Shown here piece by piece: positions 49,301-60,754 of a stretch of 64,000 bases of DNA. Position numbers and translations under genes: made by a program. The DNA comes from Rhytidiadelphus loreus (Eukaryota > Streptophyta > Bryopsida > Hypnales > Hylocomiaceae). The stretch is taken from NCBI GenBank assembly GCA_947034895.1, contig OX344765.1:37081001-37145000 (forward strand), given 5' to 3'. Under the pieces are notes generated by a model, which had not been told where the DNA came from, did not search any database, and worked only from the letters and a program-made list of their open reading frames with translations. Every line of letters starts with the position of its first letter. Within the stretch, counting starts at the first letter, position 1.

Positions 49301-49914
49301 CAAAGGAAACACTTCTTTTATTGTGAAACAGAGGGAGTACTAGTTAAAATGCTAGAAAGGGACCCAAATAGTATCCTCTATATAGATATGCCTAACCTTA
49401 AAAGAACCTGAAGTTGGATTTGCAAATCTCTCTAAAAACATCATCATTCATCTTTCAATGTAATTTTCTACGCAGAAAAGCTTAAAATTCTCGGCAGTTC
49501 CGTCTCACTAAAATGCCTGGGACGACATCAAAGTTCTAATCCCAACAATGACAATCATCGTACCTCATGACGGACAATGGGATGGAATTCCTTAGTGCCT
49601 TGCAAGGTGGTCCGGAGGGCAGGAATGGACTCGGGGTCCTGCATTTGACCGAGCGAGAACGCCGCCTCGTGCGCTAGCAAGCTGGACTCGTCACTCAGGG
49701 CCATACAGAGCGCTTCTCGTGGCCCTGCACCCTTCCGATTCCGCAACGACAAGATAGCACGCCATCGCAATGCGACAGGCATCAACGTATCTAGCAAGCA
49801 ACGCCCTAGAAACGACACCATGTCGTCCACGTCGTCCACGTTACTAGCAGGTGAGCCACTAGACAACATTGGCATCGGAGGAGGTTGCATCACCACGGAC
49901 GAGGCGGCTGCCAT
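43357..49914 (-). CDS. DOHH: Deoxyhypusine hydroxylase (HEAT-repeat, iron-dependent)
   Basis: Catalyses the last step of hypusine formation on eIF5A, hydroxylating deoxyhypusine with a di-iron centre. Exons 49914-49564, 48375-48161, 46234-46096, 45961-45835 and 43526-43357 give 333 residues. Two HEAT-repeat halves are separated by a Ser-rich linker ([11 protein letters not shown]). The four conserved His-Glu iron-binding pairs are all visible: [35 protein letters not shown] and [13 protein letters not shown]. The end matches the family ([14 protein letters not shown]). Introns 1, 2 and 4 are long (about 1.2, 1.9 and 2.3 kb), unlike the other genes here, and hold repeat elements. Exon 3 begins after an unusual AAG acceptor but is the only in-frame choice I found. 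Identification is firm. Confidence 0.94.
43751..43772. repeat. (CAGA)n microsatellite in DOHH intron 4
   Basis: About five uninterrupted CAGA units in the last DOHH intron. Confidence 0.85.
44013..44965. repeat. Nested fold-back (long inverted repeat) element in DOHH intron 4
   Basis: About 150 bases at 44.01-44.16 kb (including TTGGTTAAGGGAGAGGCAGA and GATTAAGACTGATAATGCT) reappear reverse-complemented with some mismatches at about 44.81-44.96 kb. Inside, a second inverted pair repeats around AAGTCATCAAGAATAATTG. Its complement CAATTATTCTTGATAACTTGG follows within 100 bp, and a third diverged pair lies at about 44.47-44.62 kb. No coding sequence was seen. It resembles a MITE/fold-back family with nested insertions. 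Ends are approximate. Confidence 0.7.
44985..45720. repeat. Degenerate GTAGTAAAT-type short repeats
   Basis: Words such as AATGTAGTAAA, AATGTAGTGAA and TTTACTACA recur many times in both orientations, most densely at 45,050-45,210. They recur again at 45,510-45,710. The pattern looks like subterminal repeats of a non-autonomous transposon, but no clear ends or target duplication were identified. Confidence 0.45.
46800..47315 (+). repeat. Dispersed repeat, copy 1 (DOHH intron 2)
   Basis: Aligns by eye in the same orientation with 50.82-51.34 kb. Shared landmarks include ATTTGATTTTGAAAA, CTTGATTTTCT, GGTTATGCATGTTATG and ACTTATCAAAAT. Length is about 500 bp, diverged, with no coding frame. Confidence 0.6.
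49248..49337. mobile_element. Stowaway-type MITE in DOHH intron 1
   Basis: A 90-bp element starting CTCCTTCTGTTTCACAAT and ending in the near-complement ATTGTGAAACAGAGGGAG, flanked by TA on both sides. The termini fit the Tc1/mariner Stowaway consensus (CTCCCTCCGTTTC). The interior is also self-complementary around TTTACAAAGGAAACAC. Confidence 0.85.
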
Positions 49915-49954
49915 TGTTGCTAAAAAAGATCTCCTCACACAGAAATTTATTATA

Positions 49955-50430
49955 TCCCTGTGTACAACAAGCTCACCCTAAACACCAAGGATACTCACAC
50001 CTAAATCCTAGTATAGACATTGCCGGAAATTGTCTGAAAATTATGTCCTCGAAGCACCTCGAAACAAATTCCCGAACACATGAGCACCAAATGTCACCGT
50101 AGAAAGAAGTGTCCACGCACGCAGAATCTTATAAATCTCATGACAGAACAATCTCACCCTAAGCACCAACAACACTTGCTCTTAAAACCTAACACAAAAG
50201 ATGCCATACAAAATTGTTCAAAAATTGTGTTCCGGTACACGAGGATACGAATATTTGGGACACAAGTGCATCAAACATCAAACATCAAGATAGATAGAAA
50301 TATCCATAGACACAAATCTTTAATATTCCTGCACAACAATCTCACTCTCAGCACCAACGCCTCTCAAAATTCAAAACCTAGCATGCAACATATCATCAAA
50401 ATTAGCACAAACTTTATTTCTTGAAAAATT
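49955..50430. repeat. Three diverged ~185-bp tandem repeats upstream of DOHH
   Basis: Units begin near 49,955, 50,135 and 50,325. Each contains, in the same order, an AACAATCTCACCCTAAGCACC-like block (ACAAGCTCACCCTAAACACC, ACAATCTCACCCTAAGCACC, ACAATCTCACTCTCAGCACC), then AAACCTA, a CATGC/GATGCCATA block and an AAAATT segment. The third is truncated. They sit immediately upstream of the DOHH start and may include its 5' leader. Confidence 0.65.
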
Positions 50431-50819
50431 GCATCCCAAAACAATTGCGGGACAAACATCCAAGGATTTTCATGCTGGAAATAAATGAGCAGAGAGTAGT
50501 TGTCGAGGCAAGAAATCGGGCAAGAAATCTAGTCATGCACTGGCCGCAAGCGTTTTGGGTGCGGAGCCAGCGACCATGATGGATTGGGCGGGCGACATTT
50601 CTCGAGAAGCGAAAGGAGACGACGATGGGGAAGATGAGGAGAGATCGAGTCCGGCAAGCGACGGTTACTGCAACTACCGCAATGCGGTTACCATCCTTCT
50701 TTCAGTTTCCTCTTTTCTTTTTCTCCCACCATCCTTTTCTTTTCGTTTTTGTTTTGTATTTTTGGGTCCAAAAATGTAAGGCTAACTACAGCTAAATGCT
50801 TCTCAAGTCTAGTTTTAGC

Positions 50820-51340
50820 ATCCAAAATTTGATTTTGAAAATGAATGAGTCTAATATTTCTATTCAAGATTTTGTGAAAGGGTTTTGTTGCAAATCTTGA
50901 TTTTCTGGTATCAAGGGTTCTTGAAAATGAGCCTCAAGTATGCTAGATCTTGGAGAAAAAATCACATTAAAAATTCATTTGAAGAAATTGGAGAGTAGAC
51001 TTTGAAAAGCCATACATTGATTGGGGTTATGCATGTTATGCCTTCTAATCTCATATTTTTTTGTGACTAGTTTTTTAGATTTGACATGTGAAAAGAGAAT
51101 TGAAAGACTTCGAATCACTTTTACAATTCTAACACCCTCATGATCAAACATTATAATCTTTCAATCCATAAGTGATATTGTTGTGTTTTCTTTTTCTATG
51201 TGATTTCTAATGTATCTAGTTTGAATTTGTATGATTATAATTCAAAAAAGGTTGTTAAAACTTATCAAAATATTGGCTTTTAGTTCAATTTTAAACCAAT
51301 TTTAAAAAGTTCAAAAAAGGTCTTGGACATTTAGGGGTTA
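50820..51340 (+). repeat. Dispersed repeat, copy 2
   Basis: Diverged copy of the segment at 46.80-47.31 kb in DOHH intron 2, same orientation and order of shared words. No terminal structure was recognised. Confidence 0.6.
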
Positions 51341-51510
51341 AATTCTCAATTTTTTGAGTGATTTAATTAGTTTTTTCTTTCATCTTGTACCACTTTCTAC
51401 TTTATAAGTTAAAATAAAAAAATATTAAAGTTTTTTGGTTTAATTATTTTTCCATATAATCTCAACACATTTTTCCACATATTGATAAATTGCACAAGTT
51501 ATATGACATA

Positions 51511-51601
51511 CTCCCTTTGTTTTTGAATAATCCTATTATAAAGGAATCTTTTGAGTTTTACAAAGGAAATATTAGGATTATTCAGTTCTAAAGAAAGGGG
51601 A
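51511..51601. mobile_element. Stowaway-type MITE
   Basis: About 91 bp. Starts CTCCCTTTGTTTTTGAATAA and ends with an imperfect complement (TTATTC... CAGTTCTAAAGAAAGGGGA), flanked by TA dinucleotides. The ends fit the Stowaway consensus less exactly than the other two copies. Confidence 0.7.
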
Positions 51602-52105
51602 TATGTTTTTTTTTTATAAAAATGTTGAGAGAGAAAACTTCATATTTGAAAGGGCTAAAAAAACTACTTTTGAAATTTCAAGCACATTAAATTTGCAATC
51701 AAAGGTGATTATCACTCTAAATTTTTTGAGGGGATGTACTTGAACAAGTTAATTAAAGGATTCTATGGTTGAATTTGTTACATAATAAACATAGATAAAG
51801 ATTTTAGCCTTGTTTTATTTACTAGTATTGAAGCCCAGTATTTTGTTTACTTCAAAACATTGGAGTAAATAAAGAGTTAATTGTCATGGTTATTTTTACC
51901 AACTATGTCTATAGAAATATGCTATGCTAAGGTCAGATTCCACAAAAATTAAGTCATTTCTGAAAAATGAGACACATATCATCTTAAGAATGGTTTGAAG
52001 TGCTGTGGCTCCTTGTGAATTTGGTACAGAAACTCAATTTCGACACTTAGGTGCCAAATCAAACCTTCACGTAGAATACTCTTCTTCTAATATTAGTAAT
52101 ATGTA

Positions 52106-52189
52106 CTCCTTTTGTCTCAAAATACATTAGTGGTACTCCAACACTAATTCCCCATTAGAAACCATAGACTTATTTTGAGATAGAGGGAG
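52106..52189. mobile_element. Stowaway-type MITE
   Basis: 84 bp, from CTCCTTTTGTCTCAAAATA to TATTTTGAGATAGAGGGAG, flanked by TA on both sides. The termini match the Stowaway consensus. It lies about 1.1 kb upstream of VPS39. Confidence 0.85.
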
Positions 52190-52909
52190 TACCGGTATGC
52201 TCTTGGTAAGAATATTCATCACTTATTATTAGTGCACTTGGAAATAATCCCTGTAAATCAATCAGAAAGCACCACGTGGCTTTATTGAGGCTCGTGTGCC
52301 AGGTGGCAGACCTAATTCCGCCAGATGTACTGTGCAAGTACATTTTACGACCAAAATGTAGTCACCAGTTCATTAAACACCCGAAGATGGCCTTTCAAAC
52401 TCTCGCTCGCGAGCTTTTGTTGTTTCAGGGCAGAATCGCATTTGATCTGTCGGCGAAACCAAGTCGATGGTCGCCAGCTTCCACAGCTCGAATTCGCCTC
52501 CACGGTAGGCTTGCTTCTCCCTTTCACTGTAAGTTATCAGAAATTTCTATGATGTCATGTTCGGTGAATTTCTGATTGCTCTGATATGGCAGTCGAATGA
52601 AATCGATTCCTGAGGATGTCACAATTCACAACTTCAAGATCGGGTTTAGGGTAGAGGTCTGCCGGTCTCATCCGCTCCGCTCCCGACAATTCCATTCACA
52701 TTGTTGAATCGGGCTCCAATTTCTGACGTAGATGGAGGTCACGATACTTCCCCTTACGAATTTCCTCTATTTTGCAGCGCATCCCATCCTGTTTTTTGAA
52801 TTTTAGCAGTTTTGGACCAGCGATAGATTGACAGATTGGACATTGGAGATTCCCCGTGAGGTTTTGGTCAGAAGAATTGTAAAGAATAATGAGACTGGTG
52901 CGAAAGATT

Positions 52910-53190
52910 GAATTGTTGCTGTGAGTATCCTAGAGACTCTAAACCCTAGATTAGTATTCTCCGTTTCTTCTCTGTACTTATACCACTGTGCTTTGGGGGA
53001 GTCTGATGAAGGATTGACTCAAGCCTGGTGAAGAAGGAAGACATTGTTGCTACATTGAGTTTTCTAACGGCTCTAAGCCCTAATTTTGCATTCTCCGGGT
53101 TTTCCTTTGCATTGTCACCACTTTTCTCATCGTTTACTTTGCTGCTTCTCGATCAGATGAAATTTTGGGGGAGTCCGATGAAGGGTGAAT
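52910..53190 (+). repeat. Imperfect ~130-bp duplication in the VPS39 leader
   Basis: The block from about 52,912 (ATTGTTGCTGTGAG, then GACTCTAAACCCTA, ATTCTCCG, GGGGGAGTCTGATGAAGG) is repeated from about 53,043 with changes: ATTGTTGCTACATTGAG, GGCTCTAAGCCCTA, ATTCTCCG, GGGGGAGTCCGATGAAGG. It lies directly before the start codon region. Confidence 0.6.
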
Positions 53191-53273
53191 GAAGGTGACG
53201 TTGTTTGGGTTGCCAGATCCTGCTCCAGCAATCCGTTCCTTTACTGACCTAAGAGTTTCGCGCTTGGAGAGCC

Positions 53274-56200
53274 ATGGTTCACAACGCGTTTGATTTAGTT
53301 CAGATCCTCAAGGACTGTCCCGTGAAGATCGAAAGTGTGGGGCTATGGGGCTCGCGACTTCTTGTTGGTTGCATGGACGGGTCATTGCGGATGTATGTGC
53401 CAGAATTTATAGACGACCCTTCTTCATTCAAGGAGGCTGATCTCTCGTCTGCGTCCTATATTCTCAAAGATACTCGAATTGGCTTTGCGAAGAAGGCGGT
53501 GACGTCCATGAACGTCTTGCAATCGCGGAACTTGCTGATTTCGCTCTCGGACACGGTTGCGATTCATTCCTTGCCGGAATTCGACGTCGTTGCGTACCTG
53601 AGGAAGACGACGGGTGCGAATTTGTATGCGTGGGATGAGCAGCGAGGGATGCTTGCCGTTGCGAAAGCCAAGCGAGTTTTTATCTACAAATATGATGGTA
53701 CATGAGAACTCTGTTTCATTATTTTGGTTTTGCAATCATTGGTGTGGAAATTCTCTTAAAAATGCGATGTTTCTCACTCAAATTTCAGTAATTCTGTACC
53801 AAGTTACTCTCTCCTGTGTCCTTGGTGTGGATTCCGAAATAGGCTGGGCACCCTACCTGTCATTGAAACAAAGGTGTGTGAATAGTGCTGTCATGATTCT
53901 AAATAGGAGGATGCAAGTTGATTGGTGCGGTAAAAATATAGCTAGAAAAAAAGTAGCTCACGCCCATGCTAGATAGACTTAAGAGTGTCGTGCCTAGAAA
54001 TAATGCTCAAATGTGAGGCATCCAACAGGATGTGAATGTAGCCGCTCAACCTAAATTTTCATAGGAGAGTATTTGAAAGTATTGAGTTAGACTTAGAACG
54101 GAGAAATCAAAATTTTGATTCTTAAAATGACATTGGAAAATTCAAATGATTTTTGGTAGAAAGAAATACGAAATAGAATTTTGGGCGAGCGTTGACAGGC
54201 CTTTTGATGGTTTGAAAAATAGTCTCGAATTAGTTAAGTTCAAGTTTTCTTTGGTTATTGTCTCTCTCAAGACATCTAAAGATGCTTGAACTGGCAGTTT
54301 TTTGTTTTTTCTCTGGAATTCCTGGACCATGTCAGCATTGTTTTCCTTTGTTCATTCTAATGTGTCCTTGTTTCAGGAAATAAGGATTTCGGAGAGGTGA
54401 AGGATCTACCAGCTCCTGATGTGGTCAAATGCATGGCCTGGGTTGGAGACTCACTATGTCTAGGAATCAGACGTGAGTATGTCATTCTTAACATCTCCAC
54501 TGGTGCAAGTTTTGATGTCTTTCCCTGTGGCAGACACGCGAATCCCCTTGCAGTGTCACTTCCAAACGGAGAGCTCTTGCTTGGAAAGGTACAACTTTTG
54601 AATGGCTAGCTCTTGCTCGCGAAGTTTTTTTTCGAACACCATGGAGTGTCTTCTTCATTTGAAACTCCCTATTCGATTCCTCCAATTATGATTATAAATT
54701 GAACCTGACATATTTGTATATTGCAAGGCCAGCATTAATCTCAGTCTCATGTGTCATTTATGTAGTGATTGTGAGGCCTTACTAAGGCCACTTATTTCTG
54801 CAGGACAACATTGGAGTCATAGTGGATCGCAATGGCAAGTTGTCACATTCCGGTGGTCAGAACTTAAGCTGGTCAGAATCGCCCAGCAGTGTTGTCATTC
54901 AGCTTCCGTATGCCCTGGCCCGATTGTCCCGTTTCATTGAGGTCCCTCCCTTATCCAAATAAGTGTTCGATCTTGCATGAGTTGTTTGACTTTATCTTTT
55001 CTTTTCTTTTTTCAATGCCTTCTACAAAGTGCAACACAAGGTTGTGGACATGCTCTGAATTTCTCGGTTTTATGCTCTTGTTGGTTAAAGCATCTGACCC
55101 TCGAATATCATTTGCAGGTAAGGTCGTTGAGATCCCCATTTGGGTTGGTCCAGACACTTCCTCTTCGTGACTCCCAAGTGGTACTCGCTACTGAGGTTGG
55201 CATAATTGCGGCGTCTGACCACTCGATATACCGCCTCCAGCCAGTTCCCATTGGAGTACAGGTATAATCTTAATTCATTGAGGCAATTGTTATGCCGCAT
55301 TCGTTCTAGCCGTGGGTGAAGTTCCCATGTTACTGTAGGTGCTTGCTTGGTGCTCTGAACGAGAGTTATAGTTTTGGGGGCATATTTTGTTTGGCAACCA
55401 TACTAGAAGTGCCAGTCATTTTCTGTGAAATCTCTTTGAGCATGTTGTACCGATTAATTGTTGTCGAGTCTACCTTAAAGTCTTCACAATTACCTTGCAG
55501 GTTGTTCAATTGGCAGCCTCTGGGAACTTTGAGGATGCTCTGGCTTTGTGCAAGCTGTTACCACCGGAAGATGCTGCTTTACGGGCCTCTAAAGAAGATG
55601 CCATCCACATACGGTAATACTTGCTGCTTCTCTCCTTATTTGGAGACGCTAAAGTAGTGCTTGCCTATGTTGCAATAGGTATACGAGTTCATCAGTTGCT
55701 TAGAGATTGCAGAGTTTCTGAAGCACACATCATGTGTTTTCTGAACTATTTTCTTCATTGTTCAAGTTTTTGCTAAATCCTCATGTTAAATCCTTATGAA
55801 TTATCCTCCTTGCTAGTTTTTTATGCATGAGGCAAGTCAAGCGAGGTTATGAGGACTTAGCTTTTTCCAGGATTTTGAGTAGCTGGACCTACTGAATGCT
55901 AATTGGTATTTAATTGTTTTGCATTTGATTATATTTGTTATTTAGTGAGCAGTTTTTGAGCACCACAGGCTTCAGCACATTATAGATCGTCTCAAGATGA
56001 AATAGATGTTTCAAAGTGATTTTTGTGGTTCAAAATTTGCAATCTGGAGTGTTGATTATTTTCTTTCAATATGAAATGAATGCAGGTATGGTCAATATTT
56101 GTTTGGACAGCATCAGTTTGCAGAAGCAATGGAACACTTTGCTGCTTCGTCCCTTGATTTATCCACAATTCTATGTCTGTTTCCCATGATCAAAATCCCA

Positions 56201-59200
56201 GATTTGGGTGCATCAAAGGACCTTGCAAACGTTAAAGAGAGCGAATCTGGTGGTCCATCCCCACTAGGGGCATTAACGACCTCCACGTCTGAGACTTTAG
56301 AGGGTAATATCTTTCATCACTCTTTTAAAGCTACTAGCGAATGTTCATTAAGTGGAAGACGCTGCAGTCCCTTTTTGACATGATTTATGTATTGATATAG
56401 AATTGGATTCACATTATACCTGTTTGCGCTTGGAGAAGATGCTGGAGACGCTTAGCATGTGCTGCCAAGCACAGAAAGAATGCTTATGCTGATGCTTTCT
56501 GGTGGATTCTTACTATTGCTGCAGATACTGCAGCTGCATTGCACAGTCTTGCCTTAAATCAAGGACCTGATGCAAGAGAAACCAGGATTGCGTTGGGAGC
56601 TCTTGCAACACTGTTGATGAAGAAAAGGAGTCCTGTGATTGCAAAAGCGGAGGCCGAAGACACTGAAGCAGCCGTTGCTGCCATGGTTGAGGTTGCTGAA
56701 GCCACCCACCGGCGAGGCAAAAGTGTTGACAAGGTAGTTGACTGTAGAATTGTAGTTAACATGGCTGCTCTCTGTGCTTTATCTAAATTTTGGTGATTCT
56801 GTCTTAAGAGATTGGAAATATAAAATTTCTAAATTTTCTGCTTGGTCTCAATTATTTTTGCGGGAGCGGAGATTCTTACTCACTAAGTTTTTCTAACATA
56901 CTTCTGCGTCGATGTGTGATGGAATGTTATTTTGTAGCAGCATGCAGAGCCTGGAGAGGAGAAATACGTTCAGAAACCTGCTGCCCGAGAAGTTGCAGTA
57001 GTTTTAGACACGGCCTTGGTGCAAGCTCTATTGTCTACTGACAATTTATTAATGGCTTCGCAAGTGTTGAGTGGCCCAAATTATGCAGATGTTGGTGCTT
57101 GTGAAGACGTCATGCTAGAAGGTAAATCGAAAGTTCTTATACTGATTGACGAACTTCATTATCTGATAAGATCTTGTTAAAATCTCTTTTATTTATTGGG
57201 TTGCTTGCCAATTATTCACGGTCTTTCTTGCAGAGGGTTCATGAACACATCGGTAGACAATATTTACCATTTTGTTCTCAGTATTTAGAGCTGAGTGATG
57301 GATACCATTCTGATTTCATTCTCAATCCTAGAGATTTGCATTGGAATTTCTTCAGTTCTGATCGCTGTGCCTATCGATCAGTGTAGTTTCTTTCTTGCCG
57401 TTTCACTCAATTTTCCCATTATGTCATTGTATTGATAAATGTTCACAGGTGGCCATTATGCCGAGCTCGTTCAGCTCTACAAGAGTAATCATAAGCATCG
57501 AGAAGCTCTTCTCTTCCTAAACCGTTTGGCCGAACACCCAGAGTCTTTTGCTGCGGCCCCAAAGAATCCAGAGCAGTTTGGTCCCAAGGCGATTGTTGAT
57601 TACCTTCAGGTTTGTTTGTGATTCCTCAAATTTGTGTATCAGTTAGGTAGTTTCAAGCAAACTCTCCGCTCAACAACTTTACACGAAACCTCTTTAGTAA
57701 TGCAATACGATTTGCAGTATGCATTTAGTTACAATTTACGGTAAGATTATTTTTAGTTCCCAGCTCTAATGAAGCTGTCATTTGCCTTTCTCTTATACAT
57801 TTTCTTCTCTATGATTGTTATGTTGCCACTTGCAAATCACTAGTTTTGTAAAAAACGAAGTTCCTAAGGATTACCTGGGTTGTGCTGACAGGCACTGGAC
57901 AGCGTAGATCATACGCTCATCATAGACTGTTCCCAGTGGCTTCTCAAAAACCACCCTGAGCAAGCACTGAACCTCTTCGTCACTCTGGACCCGCCTCTTC
58001 CACCGTCGTTGGTACTGTCACATCTCAAAACTTATGACAAAACCCTACAAGTTTCTTACTTGGAACAAGTGATGGAGCGGCGACCAGAGACGAGGTCACT
58101 GGATCTTGAAAATCAACTGGTATGAACAAAGATTGTGCATGCTGTGTCATGGCTTGTGAATTTATAAGCTAGAGTAAATGGAGGGTTGAGGGGCTTTCTC
58201 TTTGTGGTATCTCGTATGGATGCTTGTGGTAAGGGTTGAGAGTTCTGGGTAGGATTCTAAGCTCAGTCTCATAGTGAGCGGTTTTGTGACCTTAGGTACA
58301 ACTATACTTGACGAAGGTGCTAGAAGAGCGTTCCGAGCTCATGTCTCAAGACAAATGGGATGAAAAAAGTCACAGTGAGTCGCGCAAGAAGCTCTTAGCT
58401 GCCTTGAACTCTTCACGATTTAATGCGGAGCGGGTTTTACAGCGCTTGCCTGTTGATGGCCTGTATGAAGAGAGGGCCTTCTTGCTGGGTCGTATGAGGC
58501 AGCATCGTCTGGCTCTTACACTCTACGCGCACAAGGTGTGGCATACTTTATCCTGAATTTTTTTTATTCTCCTATTTCACTAATAGAGGGTATAAACCAT
58601 CAACCTTTTTGTCACTCATCACAAAGACGTTGTTTTTGCAGCTCCACGAACCCGACTTAGCCCTAGCTTACTGTGATCGTGTATATGCTCCAACAAATCC
58701 TGGCGTGCATCCAAATACGGCCTCACTCGCATCTTTGGCTTTCAGACCCCTTCCAAAGGATCCAGCTACAGCAAATATCTATCTTACACTATTGGAAGTC
58801 TATCTCAAGCCTAAAGCCGCAATACAAGAGTTTGATCGTTCCATTGCCAGTCTTGCTCCTGTGAAGAACACAATCAATCAACGGACCATTTCAATGCCAC
58901 GTACCAGAGGCATAAAAAAGATTGCACAAATAGAAGATGGTAAGCAGCGAGCATTCTTCCTATCTTTTCTTGTTATTGACTCTCGTATTATGCCGTAGAA
59001 TGTTGGACGTGGATCACTTGCTTTCAATGAAGAGGAGATATGTGTTACAATCAATAGCTCATTGTGGTCCGTCATTTAAAGGAGTGAATTTCGTATATCT
59101 TGTAGAATTGTGACGTACAGGAACAATCAACATTCTGAGGTTGCCAAATAGGGTTCTTGAAAGCTGAATCAATAAGGATTGTACTGAAGATTATATGGAA

Positions 59201-60442
59201 AGAGACTTAAGAAAATTGTACATTTTTATTTGGAGTAAAGATATTGCAATTAGCCGCTTGTTGATGACGAATAACTGATAACATGGTGTATTCTCATGCT
59301 GGGTTGCTTTCATTCTGTATATTAGGCGCTTACGATGGGAGCCCTAGTGCAAACAGTTCACCGGAGAATGGCCGTAGTGAGAGCGAATCAGAGCCACTTG
59401 ACCAACAGAGTACTGTGTCAGATCAAGGCATAATGCTTGAGGAAGCATTGGGCCTACTCAGCCAACGATGGGAGCGCATGGATGGTGCACAAGCTTTGCG
59501 GATGCTGCCCTCGGACACAACTCTTCAGGTTACCAAATCACTAATCGCACTAAAGAATCCTCGGAGTGTGTATGCTGAAGTGAAATCTAATAAATAGTGA
59601 CATTTCACAGTTTCATATGGGGTAAAGATAGTTTGAGTTTCAGCAGGCTGGTAGTAGAAGCGTTCTCATTTTCACGTGTGGGATCATAAATTTGGTGCCC
59701 TTCACTAAACGCTAACTATTTTACTCATGATTGGCAGAAATTGATAACGTTTCTAGAGCCCTTGCTGTGCAAATCTAGTGAGGCCCAACGCAATGGATCA
59801 GTCATCAAAAACTTGCGTAGGAGTGAGAGCCTCCAGGTATGCACAGAACTCCATTAGATCTGGTGAATATTTGATTTGTTCCTAAAGGTTATCAAATCCC
59901 TAAAAATTTGTAGGGTCGGTCACTTCATGGAGAAGCTTCACCAATTGAAGGCAACTGTGCGCATGGGCTTAACCCCAAGTCTCAGTTGTCTACATTGGTG
60001 GCAACTGGAGATGGAGTGGCTCACCTTGCGTAAAGAACTGTGAAAAATTACACCACTTGGGGTTAAGCCTCATACACCAGTTTCAACTACACTTAGCTAG
60101 CTTTCCTTTAGTCCCTCTTGTGAGTGAAGCTACATAAAACAACTGTTTCAATTTATTTCTAGGCCTAATAAGTGACACTTAAATAAATTGAAGCACTTTT
60201 ATTATGTATTATTGAATTCTTTATGTGAATGTTTTGACATTATTGTGATGCAATTTTTTTTTCAGGTACGAGAGGAGTTAATGGAAAGTCGGAAACGAAT
60301 GGTTAGAGTTACCACTGATAGGACGTGCTCCATTTGCCAGAAACGCATTGGCAACACTGTTTTCGCTGTTTATCCTAACGGATCACTAGCGCACTTCAGT
60401 TGCTCCAAGTTGGATCGCCAAAGTGCAAAACCAGGAGCTTGA
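53274..60442 (+). CDS. VPS39: VPS39/VAM6 subunit of the HOPS tethering complex
   Basis: Tethers late endosomes to the vacuole and supports homotypic vacuole fusion; binds Rab7-type GTPases. Fifteen exons: 53274-53697, 54377-54588, 54804-54941, 55118-55261, 55501-55613, 56086-56303, 56525-56733, 56938-57121, 57449-57609, 57892-58119, 58296-58535, 58642-58939, 59326-59528, 59738-59836, 60266-60442. They encode 1015 residues, close to plant VPS39. The N-terminal CNH/beta-propeller domain starts MVHNAFDLVQILKDCP, with LCLGIRREYVILN. Then come an alpha-solenoid with VVQLAASGNFEDALALCK and the clathrin-repeat region (LYEERAFLLGRM, LHEPDLALAYCDRVY). The Vps39_2 domain has LLSQRWERMDGAQALRMLP, and the C-terminal Cys motif is CSICQKRIGNTVFAVYPNG. 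The start codon context GCCATGG is strong. All junctions keep phase. Confidence 0.95.
59966..60069. repeat. ~100-bp inverted-repeat element in VPS39 intron 14
   Basis: GGCTTAACCCCAAGT at 59966-59980 is exactly complementary to ACTTGGGGTTAAGCC at 60055-60069. Weaker pairing of AACTGTG/CAGTT words lies around it. Small MITE-like hairpin; the flanks show no clear target duplication. Confidence 0.55.
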
Positions 60443-60688
60443 TCAGACCACAAGTATGCCCTTCTGGCGCAGCTTTTGGCCCTCTAACCTTTGTACAACA
60501 GACTTGCCGTTGTTGTGGTATGTATACATGTAATTTGGCTTCTAGAATGATATTACCTTTCCTGCTTTTCAAGATTATTCTCTTGTGTCCAAGGTCTTGT
60601 GGGCACTTTAGATCATACAGGTTTAAGCAACATCTTGATTGGTGCAAAAAATATCAGAGTTGTTGCTTGCATGGTTCCATGTGCTATG

Positions 60689-60754
60689 CTGAATATATTT
60701 GAGACTAATCCTGAACATATTTGAGACGAATGCTAAACATATGTGGGACTAACA
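60689..60754 (+). repeat. 22-bp tandem repeat, 3 copies
   Basis: Three consecutive diverged 22-bp units based on CTGAACATATTTGAGACTAATC, about 250 bp after the VPS39 stop and probably in or near its 3' UTR. Confidence 0.75.

Larger units (their letters stand above)
49915..53273. other. Upstream region of DOHH and VPS39 with tandem repeats and MITEs
   Basis: Divergent intergenic space. 49.95-50.43 kb has three diverged tandem units. 50.5-50.75 kb is GC-richer, with a short frame lacking any known domain. 50.8-52.2 kb is AT-rich repeat DNA. 52.3-53.27 kb looks like promoter and leader of VPS39. No further gene recognised. Confidence 0.55.

Noticed and set aside
50080..50424. 114-codon frame upstream of DOHH
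   Set aside because: It runs through diverged tandem repeats, has low-complexity composition and no homology I recognise.
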